A DNA stretch of 64,000 nucleotides from Thiohalomonas sp963783235 (GCA_963783235.1 CAWAMN010000002.1:930001-994000), one strand, 5' to 3'; positions 1-8,307 are shown, counted from the first letter of the stretch. The notes: generated from the letters alone by a model not told the origin. Program-made: numbers and translations.

Positions 1-72
1 AAAGATATCGTCGATTGCCTCGACAGGGCAGCGCAACCGGGCGCGGGCATTTTGAAGTTCGGAATCAACCAT
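1..72 (-). CDS. Probable start of cbbO2 (partial, runs off the window)
   Basis: An ATG at 72 on the minus strand is preceded by a good Shine-Dalgarno (AAGGG about 9 bases upstream) and opens a frame of 24 codons that continues past base 1. The first residues read MVDSELQNARARL. The gene lies directly downstream of cbbQ2 on the same strand. In form II RuBisCO loci the usual neighbour there is cbbO, the von Willebrand factor A partner of the CbbQ AAA+ ATPase. The name rests on that position only; the visible residues are too few to recognise the family. Confidence 0.45.
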   Translation of the reverse strand, partial: MVDSELQNARARLRCPVEAIDDIF

Positions 73-98
73 GTTCGGGTGCCCTTAGAAGGGGTGAT

Positions 99-349
99 TA
101 ACCGCTAAGACGTAAAGAGCGCAAAGATTTGCCCTTTGCACCGCAGAGGCGCCAAGGGCGCAGAGATTCTGCGGAGGAAAATAGAGGGAAAAAGGCTTCC
201 GCAAAACCAGCACTGCAGGATGGGCAAAGCGCAGCGTGCCCATCAAACGCGCAAATGATGGACACGTTGCTTCGCGACTTTGCCCATCCTGCGCCTGCTC
301 CTTGCATCAATCTTCTGCGCCCCTCCGCGCACTCTGCATCTCTGCGGTG
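99..349. repeat. Inverted pair of CACCGCAGAG-type intergenic repeats
   Basis: The gap between cbbQ2 and the probable cbbO2 is filled by a repeat. The left arm (138-174) begins with CACCGCAGAG and continues in 9-10 nt units ending in CAGAG or GAG. The right arm (311-349) carries the same type of sequence in inverse orientation, ending CTCTGCGGTG. A related unit (taaccgctaagacg...gcaaag) lies at 99-126. The same family recurs at 7771-7903. There is no coding evidence in between. Confidence 0.7.
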
Positions 350-357
350 AGAGCTTT

Positions 358-1161
358 TTAAAAAATCAGATCAAATGCACTTTCCAGGTTATCGCGGATG
401 TCGGCATCATCAGTGATCGGCTGTATCAGCGCCATGCGACACGCCTGGCGCGGGTCGACGCCCTGTTGAATCAGGTGCGCGGCATAGACCAGCAGGCGGG
501 TGGAGATGCCCTCATCCAGGCCGTGCCCCTTGAGATTGCGGCCGCGTCGACCGATATCCACCAGCTTACGAGCCATCGCCCCTTCGATACCGGTCTCCTT
601 GCCAACGATATCGGTCTCCGTCTCCGCCTCGGGGTAATCGAATTCCAGGGCGGTAAAACGCTGCTTGGTGGACTGCTTGAGGTCCTTCATCAGGCTCTGG
701 TAACCGGGGTTGTACGAGATCACCAGCTGAAAGTCCTTGTGGGCCTGGACCACCTCACCCTTTTTATCGAGAGGAAGGGCGCGGCGATAATCGGTCAGGG
801 GGTGAATGACCACGGTCGTGTCCTGGCGGGCCTCGACGACCTCGTCCAAATAGCAGATGGCCCCCATGCGGGCGGCGATGGTGAGCGGGCCATCCTGCCA
901 GCGGGTGCCCTCGGCATCCAGCAGATAGCGGCCGACGAGATCGGCGGCGGTCATATCCTCATTACAGGCGACCGTCACCACCGGCTTGCCCAGCTTCCAG
1001 GCCATGTACTCCACGAAGCGGGATTTGCCGCAACCGGTCGGCCCCTTGATCATCACTGGCAGGCGCGCCGCGTAGGCCGCCTCGAACAGCTCCACTTCGC
1101 TGCCGGATGCGCGGTAGAACGGCTCGTCCTGGATGAGATACTGGTCGCGATCGATACTCAT
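358..1161 (-). CDS. cbbQ: CbbQ2, AAA+ ATPase RuBisCO activase subunit (form II associated)
   Basis: 267-residue MoxR-type AAA+ ATPase. Walker A is GPTGCGKS at residues 40-47, Walker B is ICYLDE at 102-107, and the sensor-1 segment SYNPG follows near 150. CbbQ proteins form hexamers that, with CbbO, use ATP to remove inhibitory sugar phosphates from RuBisCO. This copy lies downstream of cbbM on the same strand, so it is the form II partner; a second copy follows cbbLS. The ATG at 1161 has GAGGCG about 8 bases upstream. The copies are clearly paralogous: the Walker A and Walker B segments are nearly identical, but the N and C termini diverge. A 420-bp gap with a terminator and a repeat separates it from cbbM, so it may be transcribed separately. 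Confidence 0.93.
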   Translation of the reverse strand: MSIDRDQYLIQDEPFYRASGSEVELFEAAYAARLPVMIKGPTGCGKSRFVEYMAWKLGKPVVTVACNEDMTAADLVGRYLLDAEGTRWQDGPLTIAARMGAICYLDEVVEARQDTTVVIHPLTDYRRALPLDKKGEVVQAHKDFQLVISYNPGYQSLMKDLKQSTKQRFTALEFDYPEAETETDIVGKETGIEGAMARKLVDIGRRGRNLKGHGLDEGISTRLLVYAAHLIQQGVDPRQACRMALIQPITDDADIRDNLESAFDLIF

Positions 1162-1324
1162 GGTGCTCGCCTCTTCATTCGATTCCCGCTTCGGATGACT
1201 TCGATGATAAAGCCCTGCCGATAGGAGTTGTATAGGTAAAAATCAAAATAACCGGTGATCTCCGCCGGTAGTTGGCAGAGATGGAGGATACAGACCCTTT
1301 TCGCCGTACTCATCAGTACGTCGA

Positions 1325-1470
1325 CTAGTGTACTGTTGCATGCTTGGCGATACATTCAGAGCCCCCCCAAAATGTCAGGACAAGGCGCAGCGCGCAGGCA
1401 ATGGTTATTCCCTTGTCAAGCGCTGCAACGCCGTCATGGCGTTTTTGGGGGGCTCCCTCCGGGCGAGCCG
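1325..1470 (+). repeat. Repeat A, copy 1 (MITE-like, right end lost)
   Basis: It begins CTAGTGTACTGTTGCATGCT and is nearly identical over about 140 bp to the complete copy at 19797-19971, including the core around GCGCGCAGGCAATGG and the inner arms CCCCCCAAAA / TTTTTGGGGGG. After about 1465 the two copies diverge, and the right terminal inverted repeat seen in copy 2 is absent here. It is a truncated, non-coding copy. Confidence 0.85.
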
Positions 1471-1507
1471 CTGGCCACTCCTGCCCGGCGAGGGTTGGGC
1501 CGTTTAA

Positions 1508-1540
1508 CAAAAAGGCCCCTGCCGCGAACGACAGGGGCCT
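1508..1540 (-). terminator. Rho-independent terminator after cbbM
   Basis: On the minus strand, 40 bases past the cbbM stop, AGGCCCCTG and CAGGGGCCT form a 9-bp stem around a 10-base loop, followed by a run of T (A run at 1509-1513 on the plus strand). Confidence 0.85.
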
Positions 1541-1581
1541 CTTCGGTTCGGCAAACAAATTGCCTACGGCTTGACGCTAAC

Positions 1582-2976
1582 TTACTTGTGAGCGGCCGCG
1601 GAGACGCCCAGGTTTTCGCGCCAGCCGGGATACAGCTTGTCGGCATCCCAGTGGAAGGTTTCGAAGGCGCCCTTCAGTTCCGGGTGCTCCTTCGCGTACT
1701 CGACCAGGTCGACGCCGTTCATCCAGGCGTCGCGCGCCTGCTGCAGGGACTTGGCACCGGCGGTACCGCCGTCCTTGTGACCGAAGGCGCCGCCGCCGGA
1801 GGTCTGGATGACGTTGGAGTGGCCCAGGTTATCGAAGAAGCCCGGCAGACGCAGAGCGTTCATGCCGCCCGAGATGATCGGGGTGGTGGACTTCATGCCG
1901 TACCACTTCTGCTTGAAGTACAGGCCTTCGGCCTCTTCGTTCTCCAGCATGTAGGCCAGCAGTTTGTCGGTGGGGTCGCCTTCCATCTTGCCGAAGCCCA
2001 TGGTGCCGGTGTGAATACCGGAGGCACCCTGCAGGCGGGACATCTTCATGTGCACCAGGGCGTTGTAGCCGCGCTGGGTCTGCGGACTGGTGACCATGCC
2101 GTGACCGGCGCGATGGTAGTGCAGGAACTGCGCCGCGAAGTTGCGGCGGCAGGTGGTGACGGCGGTCGGGCCGGCCACAAAACCGTCCACCAGGAAGGCC
2201 ACGTGGTCCGCGTCGGCGCCGAAGGTCTCAAGAATGTATTCGCCACGGCGAATCATTTCGGCCGGGTCGTCCGCGGTGATATTGGCGGAGAACAGCTTGG
2301 CCTCACCGGTCTCGTCCTGGGCACGCCGCAGGGCGTCTGCCACCAGGGGAATGGTCTGCGTCAGCGGGGCGAAGGTCTGGTTGCCCTGCGGCTCGTCATT
2401 CTTGATGAAATCACCGCCAAGCCAGAACTGGTAGCAGGCGTCGGCGAAGGGCTGCGGGCGCAGGCCCAGCTTCGGCTTGATGATGGTGCCAACGACCATG
2501 CCGCCGTTGTTGATGTCGCGGCCCAGCACGCGCCACATGTCCTGGATGTTCATGGCGGGGCCATCGAACAGACGCAGGTACGCCGGCGGAACATAGAAGT
2601 CGAGCATCTTGGCGTACTCGACATCGCCCATACCCTGGTTGTTACCGATGGTCAGGGTGAGGAACGAGGCGATCATGGCACGGCCATCGATCATGTTGCG
2701 GTCGAAGAGCTCGATCGGGTACGCGATCTTCATGAGCTCTTTTTCTTCGTCGATTTCATACACCAAGGCGTCAACACCCTTGGTGAAGTCGTCAGTGGTG
2801 GAAACCTCTACGTTGGTGCCGGTGGAGGACTCGGCGGCGAAATGCGCAGCCGTCCCCAAGTAATCATAGTAGCCGGCCTTCGGCTTCATCAGGTAGGCGC
2901 ACAGGATGTGGCGGCCACCTTTAATCAGATCGTCTTCGTTCAGTTCGAGACGTGCATAACGATTGGACTGGTCCAT
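1582..2976 (-). CDS. cbbM: Form II RuBisCO (CbbM)
   Basis: 464-residue ribulose-1,5-bisphosphate carboxylase/oxygenase of form II, a homodimer-based enzyme without small subunits, suited to high CO2 and low O2. The active-site loop KPKLGLRP has its first Lys at 167, and the carbamylated Lys lies at 192 in GGDFIKNDEP. The start is the ATG at 2976 (MDQSNRYARL, the usual form II N-terminus) with AAGGGTG upstream, rather than the GTG four codons earlier. It follows the form I operon and two small unknown genes, and precedes cbbQ2. An AT-rich palindrome 126-141 bases upstream of the ATG is a candidate CbbR site. Confidence 0.98.
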   Translation of the reverse strand: MDQSNRYARLELNEDDLIKGGRHILCAYLMKPKAGYYDYLGTAAHFAAESSTGTNVEVSTTDDFTKGVDALVYEIDEEKELMKIAYPIELFDRNMIDGRAMIASFLTLTIGNNQGMGDVEYAKMLDFYVPPAYLRLFDGPAMNIQDMWRVLGRDINNGGMVVGTIIKPKLGLRPQPFADACYQFWLGGDFIKNDEPQGNQTFAPLTQTIPLVADALRRAQDETGEAKLFSANITADDPAEMIRRGEYILETFGADADHVAFLVDGFVAGPTAVTTCRRNFAAQFLHYHRAGHGMVTSPQTQRGYNALVHMKMSRLQGASGIHTGTMGFGKMEGDPTDKLLAYMLENEEAEGLYFKQKWYGMKSTTPIISGGMNALRLPGFFDNLGHSNVIQTSGGGAFGHKDGGTAGAKSLQQARDAWMNGVDLVEYAKEHPELKGAFETFHWDADKLYPGWRENLGVSAAAHK

Positions 2977-3101
2977 TGATGAAAACACCCTTGCTGTTTA
3001 ATTTTATAAACGCGCACGGCGAGGCAGCCCGCCATCTCGCGATGCAAGGACAATACACCAGTCCAGACCATAACAGAAGCCCCTACCCAAAAATTTATTG
3101 G

Positions 3102-3117
3102 ATAAGGTTTAACTTAT
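3102..3117. promoter_or_regulatory. Candidate CbbR operator upstream of cbbM
   Basis: ATAAGGTTTAACTTAT is a 16-bp dyad (ATAAG-N6-CTTAT) in an AT-rich island 126-141 bases before the cbbM ATG. LysR-type regulators bind such T-N11-A-like dyads. A comparable AT-rich island with CTTA/TAAG arms lies at a similar distance upstream of cbbL. Assignment to CbbR is inference from position and symmetry. Confidence 0.4.
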
Positions 3118-3151
3118 GCTAGTTATAAAGGGCTTACTAAATCACGGTTTT

Positions 3152-3553
3152 TCAGGGGCTCCTTGGAAAAGCGATGATTCGAGCCCCGGGTGGGAATGCC
3201 TCTTTCGTTTGTCTCTGAAGGCGGTCCGCAAGTTCCGGAAGCACGGAATTGACAAAAAGGCTGGCGTTAGAGTTATAGAGAAGCGCGCGCGCCTTGACTG
3301 GCGCAGTCAGATCGCTGCGTGTCGTTTCGAAATCAGTCCAGGCCAGCGCCGGCTTGTAGCCGAGCCGCAAGTCGAAGCAGAGCCAGGCATCTTCGGACAG
3401 GTGCACTTCTACCCCGCGCCCGCCAAGCACCACCTTCAGGGGCGTTTCGAAACGCAAAAGCGCCAGACGGATCGGCTGATAGACCTCCGGCTCGATGGTC
3501 ACAGCAAGATCCTGAGTGGCCGGTTCCGGTGGCAGGCTCGGTCGCATCGGCAT
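3152..3553 (-). CDS. RuBisCO-linked small protein, paralogue 1 (unknown function)
   Basis: 133 residues, no recognised domain, no signal peptide or membrane segment. It shares a core with the genes at 3707-4105 and 10123-10533: EDAWLCFD, then LAWTDFE, then a PV-x-x-R segment and a YN-x-x-A motif, ending in a basic tail with ARIIAFP. The start is the ATG at 3553, preceded by AGGAGG at about 9 bases; a TTG at 3601 could extend it. A TATAAT at 3591-3596 on this strand could be a -10 box, so the gene may have its own promoter. It lies just upstream of cbbM on the same strand. This copy is the most divergent of the three: it has PVKAR where the others have PVPCR. Confidence 0.8.
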   Translation of the reverse strand: MPMRPSLPPEPATQDLAVTIEPEVYQPIRLALLRFETPLKVVLGGRGVEVHLSEDAWLCFDLRLGYKPALAWTDFETTRSDLTAPVKARALLYNSNASLFVNSVLPELADRLQRQTKEAFPPGARIIAFPRSP

Positions 3554-3706
3554 TCCCGCTTCCCTCCTCTTCTGCTCACTATATCGCAGTATTATAGTCA
3601 AGTTTTTGGACGCATGCCGGCGAAAAGGGCTTTCGGGCTCAATGGTTGACCGCGAGGGCCTGACTACGTTGAGGTTTGCCGCTTTCGCCAGCTATCGAGT
3701 GGAGCT

Positions 3707-4105
3707 TCAGTTCCGTTTCTTGAACGGAAGCACCGCGGGTTCATCTCGCGAAGGACCGTAACGTTCGGTCAATTCGCTTCGGACGGCCTGCAGGGCGCGT
3801 TTCAGCACCATGGAGGCGTGTCCGTGATAAAGCCTGATCCGGCAGGGGACAGGCTCATGCAATGTGTTGCGTCTCCGGACCTCAAAATCGGTCCAGGCCA
3901 GAACGGGGAGGTCGTTATAGGCGGTATCCACAACAACCCAGGCGTCGTGCTGCAAAATCATCCTGAGTGTCTTCAGGCCCGACAGAGAGAGGCGAATGCT
4001 CGGGCCGTCACGGGTCAGCGCCCGATGTATGAGGTTGTAATCCGCCGCATCCACCTTCCCTGTGCGACTGGTAAGGACCGGTACCTCCTCGTGACGGGTG
4101 TACAT
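3707..4105 (-). CDS. RuBisCO-linked small protein, paralogue 2 (unknown function)
   Basis: 132 residues, same family as the genes at 3152 and 10123: HDAWVVVD near residue 53, LPVLAWTDFE near 68, EPVPCR near 84 and LYHGHA near 93, with a basic C-terminus (PFKKRN). The ATG at 4105 lies 4 bases after the stop of the preceding 103-residue gene, so translation is probably coupled. It is downstream of cbbO1 and is probably the tail of the cbbLSQO operon. The protein looks soluble and cytoplasmic. A longer in-frame extension upstream of 4105 would overlap the neighbouring gene and is composition-wise poor. Confidence 0.8.
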   Translation of the reverse strand: MYTRHEEVPVLTSRTGKVDAADYNLIHRALTRDGPSIRLSLSGLKTLRMILQHDAWVVVDTAYNDLPVLAWTDFEVRRRNTLHEPVPCRIRLYHGHASMVLKRALQAVRSELTERYGPSRDEPAVLPFKKRN

Positions 4106-4109
4106 CGCG

Positions 4110-4421
4110 CTAGTCGTCCGATACCTCCCGCTCGGCATCCCAGCCGGCGATTTTGGCCCGGTCGAAGGCCTCCTGCTGGATTTGCATGAAGCGTTCCCGG
4201 AGGTCCGGGGGCAGATTACCGACGCGGAAGCCATATTTTTCCCATTCCGCATCGACCTTTTCCCACAAGGTCTCCAGGCCTTGTGCATTCCAGCCCTCGC
4301 AGGTCTCCGTTTCGGGGATCAGGCCGAAGACCCAGGCATCCCGAATGATTTTACCGGTGTCGGTCATACCACCGTTGATGTCGTTGTGGACCCCGACGTA
4401 GCGCTTATCGGCCCTTCGCAT
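4110..4421 (-). CDS. Small protein after cbbO1 (unknown function)
   Basis: 103 residues. The ATG at 4421 has AGGGG about 9 bases upstream; a GTG at 4439 is possible. The N-terminal part contains NGGMTDTGKIIRDAWVFGL and PETETCEGWN, the middle is rich in Trp and Glu, and the C-terminal half looks like one long amphipathic helix (LPPDLRERFMQIQQEAFDRA). There is no signal peptide or membrane segment. It starts 50 bases after cbbO1 and is followed 4 bases later by paralogue 2, so it belongs to the RuBisCO operon. I do not recognise a domain. A role in RuBisCO maintenance is only suggested by position. Confidence 0.78.
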   Translation of the reverse strand: MRRADKRYVGVHNDINGGMTDTGKIIRDAWVFGLIPETETCEGWNAQGLETLWEKVDAEWEKYGFRVGNLPPDLRERFMQIQQEAFDRAKIAGWDAEREVSDD

Positions 4422-4471
4422 ACTCGATACCCCTCTCACGGTGGGTCTGAATGACCTGTCGGCCTATGAAT

Positions 4472-6814
4472 CTAGCGCGTCAGGCTGGCAAAGAGTGTCG
4501 GAAGTTTCTCTGGCAGCCGCTGCACATGGTCCACGACAGTATAGTTGGTGGCACCGAAGATCCGTTTGACGTAGCTATCTGCATTGGGATCCAGCGTCAG
4601 GCAGTAGCTGAGCACACCGTGACTCGCCAACTCCTCGACCGCTTTGCGGGTATCCCACCGCAGGTGCTGCGGATCCCTTTCGTCCACATCCGAGGGCTCA
4701 CCGTCGGTCACCAACAACAGCAGTTTGCGCTGCTCCGGCTGACGCAGCAAGTGGCGACCGGCGTGACGCATGGCCGCGCCCATACGGGTGGAGAGGCCCC
4801 CTTTCATGCCGGCCAGCCGCGCCTTCACACTGTCGTCGAACGGCTGATTGAAATCTTTGAACCGGTAGTACTGCACATCGTGACGCCCGTCGGAGGCGAA
4901 CCCGTGAATCGCAAAGGGATCCCCGATGCCATGGATGGCCGTGGCCAGCAGGGTCGCGGCTTCGCGGGTCAGCTCCAGCACCGTTTTGTCGGCCCCTTCC
5001 ACCGGATCGTTGGTCGACTCGGAAAGATCGAGCAGAACCGTGACAGCGACATCCCGGTTCTTGATGACATTGCGCATGGTAATGCGCGGGTTCGGCTGTT
5101 CACCCATTCGGATGGAAACCATCGCATCGACGGCGGCATTGATATCGACCTCGTCCCCGTCCTCCATGTTGCGCACCCGCTGCACCCCTTCGGGCGCCAG
5201 CATGTCGATGATCCGCTTGATGCGGTAGGCAACGGGTTTGTATTCCTTGAGGATTTCATCAACCAATTCGGGATCGCCCTTGGACTGGCGGCGCTCGTAA
5301 ACCGTCGCCCAGTCGGGACGGAAGAGCTGGACCTGATAGTCCCATTCCTTGTAATGGAAGGGTTCGGAGACCGGCTCCTTTCCCCACATTTCGTTGTAGC
5401 TGATCTTCGCCTCACCGGCATCTTCATAGGGGAAGAACTCGGTATCGCAGATCCAGATCTCCTGGGCATCATCCCCGGCGAGTTCACAGTCGGTTTCGTT
5501 GGCCATTTCAATGGCGCTGACGTGCTTGCGCACCTGGCGCTGGCTCGCCGGAATGTATTCGGCACCGTGCAGTTCCCAATCGAATTCCTCGAATTCCCAG
5601 ACAAACCGGTTATCGTCCCGGTAGGGAATGCGGATGGACTCGAGGATTCGCAGGCTCGGGACCTCGCGCCGGGACGCAAACCAATTGAACAGCTCCATCC
5701 CGAAATGCCACGAGAAGACGTTGTCGTCCTGGTTCGCCTCGATGTTGCTGTGGAACTTCGCCGCCAGTTCGTTCAGCGGCGTTTCGTCGCTGCGCTCTTT
5801 GGGGTCCAGCAGCATCAGCGCAAAGTGCTCGAGCTTCTCGACGGTCGGATGTTCAACCCTCCCGGAGTAATCAAGGGACATCAGCGTACGCCAAAGCTTG
5901 CGCAGGCCCGGAAAGGCGTGCATCGCCTTGTATTCGACGCGGGCATCCTCGGCCAGACCGATGAAAAACATCTGGGCAGGCGAAAGCTGTTCGGCGGAAA
6001 TCGCCGAAGAGGTATAGCTCACATGGGCCGCCAAATGCGCAGCCTGAGCCCGGTAAAGCTCCACGCCGCTCACTTCGCCGATGGCATCCACGGCGTCAGG
6101 CAGGTGAAGCACATGATGCTCGACGTAGGGTTTGAAGCCTTCGTAGTCGGCGGCGGCCGGGCGCAGGAAAAAGTCCCGTCCCCACAGGGCACGAAGGTAG
6201 AAATTCAGCTTTCGCTGGGTATCGACGAATAGCGTTCCGCGGCGCTCCTTCTGCAGGACCTTCTGGCTGTCCGGACTCTCCAGCGAGAAATACTTGACCA
6301 GATTGTCGAAATCGCGCCGGTAGGCCTCGGCCCCGAAGTTGGCCCAGCGCTTGAGGCCGGAGAGCGTCAGCTTCGAGAGCAACTCGTCGATGTGGCGCAG
6401 CATCGGCCGCAGCCCGCGTGAGGCCCTCGCCGAGAGCTGATGAATCAGCTGCAAATAGCCCCGCAACAGCTCGGGATCGCCCAGTCGGCGTGCCGCGGTG
6501 GGCAGACTGGCGAACAGCAGCGTAATTACTTCGCCGGAGGTCATGGAGGAGAGCTTCAGAGCCGCCGTGACACAGTCGGGAATAACGTCTTCACCGCACT
6601 CCTTGACCACCAGCGGCATCTCCTGGAGATAGGTCACCACCAGATCCGTACCGCGTCCGAGCTCACAGAGGCCCTTGCCGCCTTCCAGGTACGCCTGCAG
6701 GCCGGTCGGTGACATCACCCGGGAGGCCTCATGGAACGTGCCTTCAATGGTTTCACGCACCTCGGGCGACGCGTTACTCAGGCAGTGGGTATATTCTTCG
6801 AGATCGATGCTCAT
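4472..6814 (-). CDS. cbbO: CbbO1, von Willebrand factor A partner of CbbQ
   Basis: 780 residues, the usual CbbO length. The C-terminal vWA domain carries an intact MIDAS motif DLSES at 596-600, a Thr in the GGLSTRMG loop near 680, and VTDGEPSD near 702-709. The long N-terminal part is the all-helical CbbO region. CbbO bridges the CbbQ hexamer to RuBisCO through its MIDAS metal site; together they act as activase. The start is the ATG at 6814. It follows cbbQ1 with a 103-bp gap that holds a REP-like pair. The downstream small genes on the same strand are likely co-transcribed. Confidence 0.95.
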   Translation of the reverse strand: MSIDLEEYTHCLSNASPEVRETIEGTFHEASRVMSPTGLQAYLEGGKGLCELGRGTDLVVTYLQEMPLVVKECGEDVIPDCVTAALKLSSMTSGEVITLLFASLPTAARRLGDPELLRGYLQLIHQLSARASRGLRPMLRHIDELLSKLTLSGLKRWANFGAEAYRRDFDNLVKYFSLESPDSQKVLQKERRGTLFVDTQRKLNFYLRALWGRDFFLRPAAADYEGFKPYVEHHVLHLPDAVDAIGEVSGVELYRAQAAHLAAHVSYTSSAISAEQLSPAQMFFIGLAEDARVEYKAMHAFPGLRKLWRTLMSLDYSGRVEHPTVEKLEHFALMLLDPKERSDETPLNELAAKFHSNIEANQDDNVFSWHFGMELFNWFASRREVPSLRILESIRIPYRDDNRFVWEFEEFDWELHGAEYIPASQRQVRKHVSAIEMANETDCELAGDDAQEIWICDTEFFPYEDAGEAKISYNEMWGKEPVSEPFHYKEWDYQVQLFRPDWATVYERRQSKGDPELVDEILKEYKPVAYRIKRIIDMLAPEGVQRVRNMEDGDEVDINAAVDAMVSIRMGEQPNPRITMRNVIKNRDVAVTVLLDLSESTNDPVEGADKTVLELTREAATLLATAIHGIGDPFAIHGFASDGRHDVQYYRFKDFNQPFDDSVKARLAGMKGGLSTRMGAAMRHAGRHLLRQPEQRKLLLLVTDGEPSDVDERDPQHLRWDTRKAVEELASHGVLSYCLTLDPNADSYVKRIFGATNYTVVDHVQRLPEKLPTLFASLTR

Positions 6815-6848
6815 CGCTCAGGCCTTTTCAATTGTCGCCGCAAAGCAG

Positions 6849-6910
6849 GTAGGAGCGGCGCATCGCCGCGAACAGCTGCCTTACCGATCGCCCCGAAGCG
6901 GGGCCCTACC
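6849..6910. repeat. REP-like inverted pair (BIME) between cbbQ1 and cbbO1
   Basis: GTAGGAGCGGCGCATCGCCG at 6849 is a GTAG head followed by a short hairpin, the layout of REP sequences mobilised by RAYT transposases. The opposite strand from 6910 carries a second unit, GTAGGGCCCCGCTTCGGGGC. The pair lies head to head in the operon gap, where such hairpins often protect upstream mRNA. Confidence 0.65.
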
Positions 6911-6917
6911 CGGCTTG

Positions 6918-7733
6918 TCATTCACTGACGAAGAAGGTTTCTACGGCAGCCTCCAGCGTCTCGCGCATATCGGGATCGTCGGTCAACGGCGTGACCATCG
7001 TCATCTGGCACGCGTAGGCCGGATCGACGCCTTCGTTGATCATTTGTCCCGCGTACACCAACAAGCGGGTGGAGATGCCTTCGTCCAGACCGTGCCCCTT
7101 GAGGTTGCGGGCCCGGTGGGCAATCTGAACCAGCTTGGAGGCGGTTTCGTTGTCGACGCCGGCCTCTTTAGCCACGATCTCGCTTTCGAGCTCCGCGTCG
7201 GGATAGTCGAAATTCAGTGCGCCGAAACGCTGTTTGGTCGACGGTTTCAGATCCTTCATCAGGCTCTGGTAACCGGGGTTGTATGAGATCACCAACTGGA
7301 AGTCGGGGTGCGCGTGGACCAGTTCGCCTTTTTTATCAAGGGGCAGCGTGCGGCGGTGGTCGGTCAGCGGGTGGATCACCACCGTGGTGTCCTGGCGCGC
7401 CTCCACCACCTCATCGAGGTAGCAAATAGCGCCCATCCGAGCGGCCGTCGTGAGCGGTCCGTCCTGCCACTTGGTGCCGTCCTTGTCGAGGAGGAAACGG
7501 CCCACGAGATCGGAGGCAGTCATATCCTCGTTACAGGCGACCGTAATCAGGGGGCGGCCCAGTTTCCATGCCATGTATTCGACAAATCGCGATTTGCCGC
7601 ACCCGGTCGGGCCCTTGAGCATCATCGGCATTCGGCGTGCATAGGCCGCATCGTAGAGATCGACCTCTTTGCCGACCGCCCGATAGTACGGCTCCTGAGT
7701 AATCTTGTACTGTTCGTTGCTCATATCGGTCAT
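6918..7733 (-). CDS. cbbQ: CbbQ1, AAA+ ATPase RuBisCO activase subunit (form I associated)
   Basis: About 271 residues, MoxR-type AAA+. Walker A is GPTGCGKS near 41-48; Walker B ICYLDE, sensor SYNPG and STKQRF follow, as in the second copy at 358-1161. It is the motor of the CbbQO activase acting on form I RuBisCO. It follows cbbS in the order cbbL-cbbS-cbbQ-cbbO, which defines the form IAq type of operon. The start is uncertain among GTG 7742, ATG 7733 and ATG 7724; none has a strong Shine-Dalgarno, and the third aligns best with the N-terminus of CbbQ2. A 217-bp gap with a repeat and a terminator separates it from cbbS. Confidence 0.93.
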   Translation of the reverse strand: MTDMSNEQYKITQEPYYRAVGKEVDLYDAAYARRMPMMLKGPTGCGKSRFVEYMAWKLGRPLITVACNEDMTASDLVGRFLLDKDGTKWQDGPLTTAARMGAICYLDEVVEARQDTTVVIHPLTDHRRTLPLDKKGELVHAHPDFQLVISYNPGYQSLMKDLKPSTKQRFGALNFDYPDAELESEIVAKEAGVDNETASKLVQIAHRARNLKGHGLDEGISTRLLVYAGQMINEGVDPAYACQMTMVTPLTDDPDMRETLEAAVETFFVSE

Positions 7734-7770
7734 GGGAGTCACCAGGGTGTATGTTTTGACCTGAATGATT

Positions 7771-7903
7771 CACCGCAGAGGCGCAGAGGACACAGAGATC
7801 GAATCTTGCTGGAGATTGAGCATTTCCAGACTCGTCCTTTTCTTTGCCTTTCAAGATGAACCTAAGAATCGGTTTTCTCTGTGCACTCTGCGTCTCTGCG
7901 GTG
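7771..7903. repeat. Inverted pair of CACCGCAGAG-type repeats between cbbS and cbbQ1
   Basis: The left arm CACCGCAGAGGCGCAGAGGA (7771 on, to about 7798) and the right arm (7875-7903), its inverse with small changes, are separated by about 76 bp. The arms consist of 9-10 nt units ending in CAGAG. This is the same family as 138-349. Confidence 0.75.
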
Positions 7904-7920
7904 CCAATCCGGCTTGGAGA

Positions 7921-7944
7921 AGGCCCCGGAGGAACCGGGGCCTC
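7921..7944 (-). terminator. Hairpin after cbbS
   Basis: Seven bases past the cbbS stop, GGCCCCGG and CCGGGGCC form a strong stem with a short loop, followed on the minus strand by TTCTCC. The T-run is weak, so it may attenuate rather than stop transcription into cbbQ1, lowering activase relative to RuBisCO. Confidence 0.6.
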
Positions 7945-7950
7945 TCAACC

Positions 7951-8307
7951 TTAAACGGCAGCGCCGCGGAACACGACCATTTCCGCCCCTTTGGACTGGG
8001 CGAAATTGTCGAAACCGACGAGACGCACGTGGTTGTTCGGGTGCGCCTTATGGCATGCCTCGGCCTCGGCCAGAATGGTATCGACGTCGGTTTCGCCGAA
8101 CAGCGGCAGTTTCCACATGTACCAGTAGTGGTCGAAGGCGTTCTCCGGCTCGGTATGCTCGACGGCCGGGTTCCAGCCTTTGCTGACGATGTATTCCACC
8201 TGCTGGCGGATCTGTTCCGGCGTCATTTCCGGCAGGTACGAAAAGGTTTCGAACTTCCGGCTCGACGGGTCGCTCAGGCTCGAGGTGTAGTCTTGCATTT
8301 CGCTCAT
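7951..8307 (-). CDS. cbbS: Form I RuBisCO small subunit (CbbS)
   Basis: 118 residues, the expected length for a form IA small subunit. It shows the typical ETFSYLPEMT start of the fold, the segment WYMWKLPLFGE, and the C-terminal VRLVGFDNFAQSKG. Four dimers cap each end of the L8S8 enzyme. The ATG at 8307 has GAGGTAA upstream. It lies 183 bp downstream of cbbL; the gap contains an inverted repeat pair. There are no carboxysome genes around it, although form IA enzymes occur both free and in carboxysomes. Confidence 0.98.
   Translation of the reverse strand: MSEMQDYTSSLSDPSSRKFETFSYLPEMTPEQIRQQVEYIVSKGWNPAVEHTEPENAFDHYWYMWKLPLFGETDVDTILAEAEACHKAHPNNHVRLVGFDNFAQSKGAEMVVFRGAAV

Larger units (their letters stand above)
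1162..1581. other. cbbM-cbbQ2 intergenic region
   Basis: This 420-bp gap has no supported gene. From the cbbM side it holds a rho-independent terminator (1508-1540) and a degenerate copy of repeat A (1325-about 1470). The remaining 160 bases before cbbQ2 would have to contain any cbbQ2 promoter. I see no strong -35/-10 pair there. Confidence 0.6.

Noticed and set aside
280..1224. Plus-strand frame of 314 codons opposite cbbQ2
   Set aside because: It is the antisense of the CbbQ ATPase, and its first part runs through the intergenic repeat.
1158..1355. Minus-strand frame of 65 codons between cbbM and cbbQ2
   Set aside because: It runs into the repeat A relic and overlaps the cbbQ2 start; no ribosome site or family resemblance.
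1255..2979. Long open frames opposite cbbM, cbbO, cbbL, ahcY and pilJ (for example 1255-2979, 4451-6232, 8497-10563, 22376-23851, 33516-35201)
   Set aside because: All are antisense to conserved enzymes in a GC-rich genome. Their translations show no recognisable domain, and their starts lack ribosome sites.
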